From assembly GCA_021545625.1 (NCBI GenBank), contig JAJRVH010000251.1:1-7509 (forward strand): a stretch of DNA of 7,509 bases, given 5' to 3'. The DNA is from Zetaproteobacteria bacterium. GTDB lineage: Bacteria; Pseudomonadota; Zetaproteobacteria; Mariprofundales; Mariprofundaceae. How positions within the stretch are numbered: position 1 is the first letter of the stretch; each line of letters starts with the position of its first letter. The position numbers and the translations under genes were made by a program. The notes under the pieces were generated by a model, which was not told the origin of the DNA, did not search any database, and saw only the letters and a program-made list of their open reading frames with translations. Below, piece by piece: positions 1 to 4,564 of the stretch.

Positions 1-339
1 ATCATCCAGTATCACAATCCGCCGTTCCCCTTCCGCGCCGCTGAGCGCCAGAAAGGCCAGTACCTCGCGGATCTGATCAATACTGATATCGCGTTTCCCG
101 TCCGGTAACTGCGCATGGAACAGATCCGGATGCGCGCCGGCGGCCAGCATGCGACAGGCATGACACGAACCACAGGCCGTGCGCTTCCCGCAGAACGCAA
201 GGGCCGCCAGCCGATCGGCCAGCATGCGCTTGCCGATCCCCCGGACGCCGTGCAAAAGCCAAGCATGATGCAGTCCGCCTGCCCGCAGCGCGTCGAGAAA
301 GCGCCGTTCCACATTGACATGCCCCAGCACGGGCATCAT
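1..339 (-). CDS. holB: DNA polymerase III subunit delta', N-terminal part (cut by window edge)
   Basis: The delta' subunit is part of the clamp loader that places the sliding clamp on primed DNA during replication. The frame stays open for 113 codons from ATG at 339 to the window edge, so only the N-terminal part of the AAA+ domain is present. Visible features are a P-loop-like GVRGIGKR at residues 31-38, with Arg where ATPases have Ser/Thr, as expected for a non-hydrolysing delta'. Four zinc-type cysteines (C50, C56, C59, C62) come next, in the CGSCHAC context followed by the typical AHPDL. A Walker-B-like RRIVILDD ends exactly at the edge. The start overlaps the tmk stop in ATGA. A second in-frame ATG follows directly (336-334), so the protein may start with Met-Met or Met. 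It is the last visible gene of the pabC-mltG-tmk-holB operon; the rest lies outside the window. Identity rests on the motifs plus the position directly after tmk. Confidence 0.9.
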   Translation of the reverse strand, partial: MMPVLGHVNVERRFLDALRAGGLHHAWLLHGVRGIGKRMLADRLAALAFCGKRTACGSCHACRMLAAGAHPDLFHAQLPDGKRDISIDQIREVLAFLALSGAEGERRIVILDD

Positions 340-986
340 CGCTCCAGCTCCGGCCAGCGCCCGGCCAGTGTCGCGCGCACCCTGTCATGCACATCTCCGA
401 TATCCGCCGTTGCATCGATGCGGATCACCCGTTCCGGTTCATCCCGATGCCGCGCGGCAAACGCGTCGGCGACCCGCCGGTGAAAGTCCGCCGCCTCGTC
501 ATCCAGGCGCGTGCTTGTTTCGCCGGCCTGCTGACGCATGCGCATGCGCCCGGCCGCGATATCCAGCGGCACGTCGAACCACAGCGTCATCTCCGGCTTC
601 AGACCGCATTCGGCAAGTTCGAGCAACTCCCGCAATGCACTGCCATCCGTCGCCAGCCGTCTGGCAGCCAGCTGATAGGCCAGTGTCGAATCGCTGTAGC
701 GGTCGCACAGCACCCATGCGCCCCGCTGCAAGGCCGGCCGGACAAGCTCGCGCACATGCTGGGCCCGGTCGGCAAGGAAGAGTAACAGCTCGCTCTCGGC
801 GCAGGGCACGAAACGCCCATCCAGCAACAGCTTGCGAATCTCGGCTCCGAGCGGCGTATCGCCCGGCTCCCGCGTCATCACGACCTCAAGCCCCTGCTCC
901 CCAAGCCATGCCCCGGCCATGGCAAGCTGGGTGCTTTTGCCGCATCCGTCCACGCCCTCGAAACTGATAAAACGCCCCTGCTTCAT
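336..986 (-). CDS. tmk: Thymidylate kinase (dTMP kinase)
   Basis: Tmk phosphorylates dTMP to dTDP with ATP in the cytoplasm, the step before dTTP in DNA precursor synthesis. The protein is 216 residues, close to the usual 205-215. Motifs in order: P-loop GVDGCGKST at 11-19; the dTMP-site TREPG at 38-42; the DRYSDSTLAYQ signature at 95-105; a LID region at about 147-163 with several arginines; and the C-terminal IDAT at 190-193. The P-loop has no Arg at the variable position and the LID is basic, which is the pattern of E. coli-type (type II) enzymes. One departure: the common TREPGG is TREPGD here (Asp43). The ATG overlaps the stop of the upstream small gene in ATGA and is preceded by a strong Shine-Dalgarno motif. 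The stop overlaps the holB start. Placement between mltG and holB matches the classic cluster. Confidence 0.98.
   Translation of the reverse strand: MKQGRFISFEGVDGCGKSTQLAMAGAWLGEQGLEVVMTREPGDTPLGAEIRKLLLDGRFVPCAESELLLFLADRAQHVRELVRPALQRGAWVLCDRYSDSTLAYQLAARRLATDGSALRELLELAECGLKPEMTLWFDVPLDIAAGRMRMRQQAGETSTRLDDEAADFHRRVADAFAARHRDEPERVIRIDATADIGDVHDRVRATLAGRWPELER
342..351 (-). promoter_or_regulatory. Doubled ribosome binding site of holB
   Basis: Two GGAG motifs lie 6 bases apart inside the end of tmk, at 348-351 and 342-345 on the minus strand. The first is 8 bases from the ATG at 339. The second is 5 bases from the ATG at 336. Each of the two adjacent start codons therefore has a well-spaced Shine-Dalgarno motif of its own. 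Which one is used cannot be decided from the sequence. Confidence 0.55.
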
Positions 987-1237
987 TCAGACTCCCTCTC
1001 GGCTTTCCAGATCCGGCTGTCCAGCACCTCAACACCCATCGCCTCCGGCAGGCTGTCGAGAAATGCCATCACGGCCCGCCGCTGCGCCGGCGTCGTCCAT
1101 AACTGCTGCCGAATATGCTGAGGATCAAAACAGCGCATCACTGCCAGGCCGTCCTCGCCCTGCAGCAGCCCCTGGAACAGCACCGCCTGGCGCGCCGGCA
1201 GACGCAATTCGATAATCAGCGTATCCTCCGGCTTCAC
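983..1237 (-). CDS. Small uncharacterised protein between mltG and tmk (84 aa, DUF4911-like)
   Basis: The function is unknown. The gene starts with GTG at 1237, which overlaps the mltG stop in GTGA. It ends with TGA overlapping the tmk ATG in ATGA, so it fills the space between the two genes exactly. An AGGGG motif lies 6 bases before the GTG. The frame is open further upstream, but that part is antiphase to mltG and does not look like protein. The 84 residues are rich in Leu, Gln and Arg and have no signal peptide or membrane segment. The pattern reads as strand (TLIIELRL, about 6-13), helix (ARQAVLFQGLLQG), strand (LAVMRCFD), strand (about 41-48), helix (AQRRAVMAFLDSL) and strand (GVEVLDS). 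That is a beta-alpha-beta-beta-alpha-beta order, as in small ferredoxin/ACT-like folds. The segment LLQGEDGLAVMRCFD recalls the 'EaydglAvv' core of the DUF4911 family as I remember it; this is a memory-based suggestion. A cytoplasmic regulator or adaptor is possible but unproven. Confidence 0.75.
   Translation of the reverse strand: MKPEDTLIIELRLPARQAVLFQGLLQGEDGLAVMRCFDPQHIRQQLWTTPAQRRAVMAFLDSLPEAMGVEVLDSRIWKAERESE
992..998 (-). promoter_or_regulatory. Ribosome binding site of tmk
   Basis: GAGGGAG on the minus strand lies 5 bases before the tmk ATG at 986, inside the last codons of the small upstream gene. It is the clearest Shine-Dalgarno motif in the operon and fixes the tmk start. It suggests that tmk can be initiated well despite the 4-base overlap. 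Confidence 0.75.
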
Positions 1238-2229
1238 GGCCTGCCCCTGCGCTGCCGTTCGATGCGTACCCAGCGCCGGACATTGGCCTGATGCTCGGCC
1301 AGCGTGGAGGCGAACAGATGCCCGCCCGTGCCATCGGCGACAAAATAAAGATAGTCCACATCGGCCGGCCGGGCCGCTGCCCGCAGTGATGCCGCGCCCG
1401 GATTGCCGATCGGCGTCGGTGGCAGGCCGCGCCTCGTGTAAGTGTTCCACGGCGTATCCCTCAGCAGATCCCGTTTGTGAATATTGCCGGAAAAGCTTCC
1501 CTGCGTCTTCCAGATACCGTAGATCACGGTCGGGTCCATTTGCAGCGGCATATGCCGTTTCAAGCGGTTGTAAATCACCGCCGACACCAGTGGCCGTTCT
1601 TCGGCCAGCGCCGTCTCCTTTTCGATGATCGAGGCAATGATGCGCAATCGCTGGCGTTCGGCATCGCTGTCGGCCAGCTCCAACAGCAGTTGCCGCTGGG
1701 CAACCAGCATCGCGCGCAGCAGTCGCTTCGGATCGACCGGCTTCGTATATTGATAGGTTTCCGGCAACAGCCTTCCCTCGGCGGCATCCGGCAACAGCGC
1801 CTGCAACGCATCCTGCCAGAGCGACAACGACAGACCGGTTCTGCCAGCCAGCAGGGCCAGAATCTCGTCATTGCGCAACCCTTCGGGAATCGTCACCTGG
1901 AAATGCATCACATCGCCGGCGGTCAGGCGCCCGACGACATCGCGCAGGGAGGCCGGATCTGCGAAACGGTAATAGCCACTGCGCAGGGCCCCTGCCTCGC
2001 CCGTCCAGCGCACGTACAGGCGAAAAAGCAGCGGCGCGTCGATCACATGCCTTTCGGCCAGCATCTGCGCAATGGCTGACGAGGAAGCACCTCGCGGGAT
2101 ATTCACCTCGACCGGCGCGGGCGGCGCCAGGGCTTCGTCCAGTTTCATATACAGCCAGCCAGCGCCGGCAAGCCCGGCCAGCAGAAGCCCGGCAACGGCC
2201 AGCAGCAACATGCGCACCGGACGCCTCAC
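1234..2229 (-). CDS. mltG: Endolytic murein transglycosylase MltG (YceG-like)
   Basis: MltG cleaves glycan strands of nascent peptidoglycan in the periplasm while anchored in the inner membrane, and is thought to end strand growth. The 331-residue protein has one N-terminal membrane anchor at about 7-27. A LysM-like section follows (about 37-110: VNIPRGASSSAIAQML, then the repeat-like VTIPEGLRNDEILALLA at 112-128). The catalytic YceG domain covers about 150-320. The catalytic glutamate is most likely Glu203 in ASIIEKET (199-206), equivalent to Glu218 of E. coli. Further signatures are VIYNRL (218-223), LQMDPTVIYG (229-238), WNTYTRRGLPPTPIGNPG (261-278) and YLYFVADGTGGHLF (293-306). The start is GTG at 2229, overlapping the pabC stop in GTGA. 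An ATG at codon 7 (2211) is an alternative that would begin directly at the hydrophobic stretch. The length is about that of E. coli MltG (340). Confidence 0.97.
   Translation of the reverse strand: MRRPVRMLLLAVAGLLLAGLAGAGWLYMKLDEALAPPAPVEVNIPRGASSSAIAQMLAERHVIDAPLLFRLYVRWTGEAGALRSGYYRFADPASLRDVVGRLTAGDVMHFQVTIPEGLRNDEILALLAGRTGLSLSLWQDALQALLPDAAEGRLLPETYQYTKPVDPKRLLRAMLVAQRQLLLELADSDAERQRLRIIASIIEKETALAEERPLVSAVIYNRLKRHMPLQMDPTVIYGIWKTQGSFSGNIHKRDLLRDTPWNTYTRRGLPPTPIGNPGAASLRAAARPADVDYLYFVADGTGGHLFASTLAEHQANVRRWVRIERQRRGRP
1244..1248 (-). promoter_or_regulatory. Ribosome binding site of the 84-aa gene
   Basis: AGGGG on the minus strand, 6 bases before the GTG at 1237 and inside the 3' end of mltG. 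With the GTGA overlap it supports this GTG as the true start rather than the longer upstream reading. Confidence 0.5.
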
Positions 2230-3053
2230 AGCAGCACTGCCCCGGGCACGCCCGGCTGGCCACGCAACGCGGCAGCCAGCGGCTCATACGCCGGGTGCGG
2301 AGAATCAAAGGCCAGCATTTCTCCGCCGGACAGGCACAGGCCGGTGACCGGACGCAGGAAAAAACCGCTGTTGCTGAGCAATACCGCTTCGGCCCTTCGC
2401 AGATGTCGGACAGACAGGGAGCCGGGATTCAGCAGCCCCCGCTCGATCAGGTAAGCGCGCACAATGCCGGGCAGCACGCCGGGGCCGGCCGGGGTATGCC
2501 ATGCCCCATCCATGTATAGCAGCACACTGGCCGTGGCCGCGCCGAGCAGGACATCCTCGCGGGCAAACAGCACCTCGGCATCCGGCTCTCCGCGCAGGGC
2601 CCGCAGGGTTTCGGCATAATCAGCGCAATACTTGGCCGGCTTTTCCTTCAGCGGAAACGGCCAGGGCTGCAGGCGCAGGCTGGCAGGCCCGGGCGCATGA
2701 AAGGCCGTCGCCTGCAGATGCACGCGCATCCGTTCGGCCCGCTGAAGCAGGCCCCATGTGGCCTCGCCGCCGCTCAATGTCACCCGCAGCAGCACGTCAT
2801 CGCCAACGGATTCCGCCTCTGCCAGACAGGCGTGCCGGATATGCCGGATATCCATCTCGCCGAGCGACAGACCGAAGGATTCAAGGCCGCGACGAAGCCG
2901 CTGCATATGCGCATCCCAGCCAAATATATCGCCATGCCATACGCGCATCGTCTCAAAACAGGCCTCGCCATAGGCCAGGCCGCGGTCCAACAGGCCGCCC
3001 GGCGCCATCGCCAAACTCGAATCCTGGTCATCTTCATGGTAGAAGCCGCCCAT
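2226..3053 (-). CDS. pabC: Aminodeoxychorismate lyase-like PLP enzyme (fold type IV)
   Basis: PabC converts 4-amino-4-deoxychorismate to p-aminobenzoate and pyruvate in folate synthesis. The protein (275 residues from ATG 3053) has the fold-type-IV signatures LDRGLAYGEACFETMRV at 22-38, a candidate Schiff-base lysine Lys141 in KPAKYCADY (E. coli Lys140), and LPGIVRAYLIE at 194-204. The segment that should carry the PLP-ring glutamate (E. coli VTECCAANLF) reads LLGAATASVL at 169-178, with Gly171 in place of Glu and Ser176 in place of Asn. Activity may therefore differ from the family norm. The assignment as lyase rather than branched-chain or D-amino-acid transaminase rests mainly on the position before mltG-tmk-holB. 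I chose ATG 3053 because it gives a normal distance to DRGL and an AAGG lies upstream, though 12 bases away. An ATG at 3077 would add eight residues and has no Shine-Dalgarno motif. It is the first gene of the operon and divergent from ilvA. Confidence 0.85.
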   Translation of the reverse strand: MGGFYHEDDQDSSLAMAPGGLLDRGLAYGEACFETMRVWHGDIFGWDAHMQRLRRGLESFGLSLGEMDIRHIRHACLAEAESVGDDVLLRVTLSGGEATWGLLQRAERMRVHLQATAFHAPGPASLRLQPWPFPLKEKPAKYCADYAETLRALRGEPDAEVLFAREDVLLGAATASVLLYMDGAWHTPAGPGVLPGIVRAYLIERGLLNPGSLSVRHLRRAEAVLLSNSGFFLRPVTGLCLSGGEMLAFDSPHPAYEPLAAALRGQPGVPGAVLL

Positions 3054-3054
3054 G
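3051..3054. other. Shared start site of pabC and ilvA (CATG palindrome)
   Basis: The palindrome CATG carries the ilvA ATG on the plus strand (3052-3054) and the preferred pabC ATG on the minus strand (3053-3051). The two divergent reading frames thus overlap by two bases and there is no intergenic region. Promoters, leader sequences and ribosome binding sites of each gene must lie inside the first codons of the other. On the ilvA side a weak AGAAG lies 6 bases before the ATG. On the pabC side AAGG lies 12 bases before its ATG. Confidence 0.7.
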
Positions 3055-4563
3055 AGCGATTTATACCTTGATGCCATCGAACAAGCACGCGTCTATGACG
3101 TGGCCGTCGAATCCCCGCTGGAGCTGGCGCCGAAACTCTCGGCCCGGCTGCACAACGAGGTGCTGCTCAAGCGCGAGGACATGCAGCCGGTTTTCTCGTT
3201 CAAGCTGCGCGGCGCCTATAACAGGATTGCCCATCTCAGCGATGCAGAGCGGGCGCGCGGCGTGATCTGCGCCTCGGCCGGCAACCATGCCCAGGGCGTG
3301 GCGCTGGCCAGTCACAGGCTGGGCATCCGGGCGACCATCGTCATGCCCCGCACCACGCCGGATATCAAGGTGTCGGCCGTCGAACGCATGGGGGCAAGCG
3401 TCGTGCTGTCCGGCGACAGCTATTCCGATGCATCCGAACATGCCGCCAGGCTTTGCGAAACATCGGGCATGAGCTTCGTGCATCCCTATGACGACCCGCT
3501 GGTCATCGCGGGTCAGGGCACGATCGCCGAGGAAATGCTGCGCCAGGCCCCGAAAGATCTCGATGCGGTCTTCGTCCCGATCGGCGGCGGCGGCCTGATC
3601 GCCGGCATCGCCGTCTATCTGAAACACCATTCCCCGGACACGAGGATCATCGGCGTCGAGCCGGTCGATTCCGCTGCCATGCACGATTCGATCCGGGCAG
3701 GACAGCGCATCACGCTGGATCAGGTCGGCATCTTTGCCGACGGAGTGGCCGTCAAAAAGGTCGGCGAACACACCTTCGAGCTGGCGCGCCGCTACGTCGA
3801 TGACATCCTGCTTGTGGACACCGACGAGATCTGCGCCGCCATCAAGGACATCTACGATGACAACCGCGCCATCGTCGAGCCGGCCGGCGCGCTGGGCGTG
3901 GCCGGCCTGAAGAAATATGTCCGGGAAACCGGCTGCCACGGACAGGTACTGGCGGCGATCAATTCCGGCGCGAACATGAACTTCGACCGCCTGCGCCATG
4001 TCGCCGAACGCACCGAAATGGGCGAAGGGCGCGAGGCGCTGTTTGCCGTTACCATCCCCGAACGGCCCGGCGCCTTTCTGGAATTCTGCCGCATCATCGG
4101 CGACCGCAATATCACCGAATTCAATTACCGCCTCTCCAGCCGCGAGGAGGCGCATGTATTTGCCGGCATCAGCATCCGCGAGGCATCCGAAAGCGAGGCC
4201 ATCCGGCAGGCGATGGAACAGGCGGGGCTTGCGGTACTTTCGCTACAGGATAACGAACTGGCCAAGTTGCATATCCGCCACATGGTCGGCGGCCACGCTC
4301 CGCTGGTCAGGGACGAGGTGCTGTACCGTTTCGAATTTCCCGAACGGCCCGGCGCGCTGCTGGAATTCCTGACCCGCGCCGGCGGGCGCTGGAACATCTC
4401 GCTGTTCCATTACCGCAATCATGGCGCGGCCTTCGGACGCGTGCTGGCCGGCGTCGAGGTGCCGGAGGTGGAACGCGCGGAATTCGAAGCCTACCTTGAT
4501 GCGCTGGGCTACCCCTACGTCGACGAGTCGGAAAACCCGGCCTATCTGAAGTTTCTCAAATAG
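3052..4563 (+). CDS. ilvA: Threonine ammonia-lyase, biosynthetic (threonine deaminase)
   Basis: IlvA deaminates threonine to 2-oxobutanoate, the entry step of isoleucine synthesis, with PLP in the cytoplasm. The 503-residue protein has the length and layout of the biosynthetic enzyme of E. coli (514). The PLP lysine is Lys51 in SFKLRGAYN (49-57). SAGNHAQG (75-82) binds substrate and cofactor. The glycine loop IGGGGLIAG (177-185) holds the PLP phosphate, and EPAGALGVAG (276-285) precedes the regulatory part. Two ACT-like domains follow: about 327-400 (FAVTIPERPGAFLEFCRIIG) and 422-500 (YRFEFPERPGALLEFL, then WNISLFHYRNHG). In this enzyme class these domains mediate inhibition by isoleucine and activation by valine, so such control is expected here. 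ATG 3052 is chosen because homology with E. coli IlvA begins almost at once (YLDAIEQARVYD). No leader peptide or attenuator is visible, as the sequence upstream is pabC. The stop is one base from the stop of the convergent ligase gene. Confidence 0.97.
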   Translation: MSDLYLDAIEQARVYDVAVESPLELAPKLSARLHNEVLLKREDMQPVFSFKLRGAYNRIAHLSDAERARGVICASAGNHAQGVALASHRLGIRATIVMPRTTPDIKVSAVERMGASVVLSGDSYSDASEHAARLCETSGMSFVHPYDDPLVIAGQGTIAEEMLRQAPKDLDAVFVPIGGGGLIAGIAVYLKHHSPDTRIIGVEPVDSAAMHDSIRAGQRITLDQVGIFADGVAVKKVGEHTFELARRYVDDILLVDTDEICAAIKDIYDDNRAIVEPAGALGVAGLKKYVRETGCHGQVLAAINSGANMNFDRLRHVAERTEMGEGREALFAVTIPERPGAFLEFCRIIGDRNITEFNYRLSSREEAHVFAGISIREASESEAIRQAMEQAGLAVLSLQDNELAKLHIRHMVGGHAPLVRDEVLYRFEFPERPGALLEFLTRAGGRWNISLFHYRNHGAAFGRVLAGVEVPEVERAEFEAYLDALGYPYVDESENPAYLKFLK

Positions 4564-4564
4564 G

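Noticed and set aside
535..548. Perfect 14-bp palindrome CGCATGCGCATGCG
   Set aside because: It falls inside tmk and is explained by the codons for Arg-Met-Arg-Met-Arg in the LID region. There is no sign of a binding site or repeat elsewhere.
1238..1450. Upstream extension of the 84-aa gene to an ATG at 1450
   Set aside because: The extra 71 residues overlap mltG in another frame and look like shadow sequence. The GTG at 1237 has an overlap and a Shine-Dalgarno motif of its own.
1546..1557. 12-bp palindrome CGGCATATGCCG, and a similar CATGCCGGCATG at 7124-7135
   Set aside because: Both are inside conserved coding sequence (mltG and the methyltransferase) and differ from each other. Short palindromes of this kind are expected by chance in GC-rich DNA.
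2833..2850. Tandem 9-bp repeat TGCCGGATA
   Set aside because: Two copies only, in frame inside pabC, encoding the repeated Ile-Arg-His. No evidence of a variable repeat.
3061..4155. 364-codon open frame antisense to ilvA
   Set aside because: Low-complexity Gly/Asp/Ala/His-rich translation without motifs, fully opposite a well-conserved enzyme. It is a shadow of ilvA codon bias.
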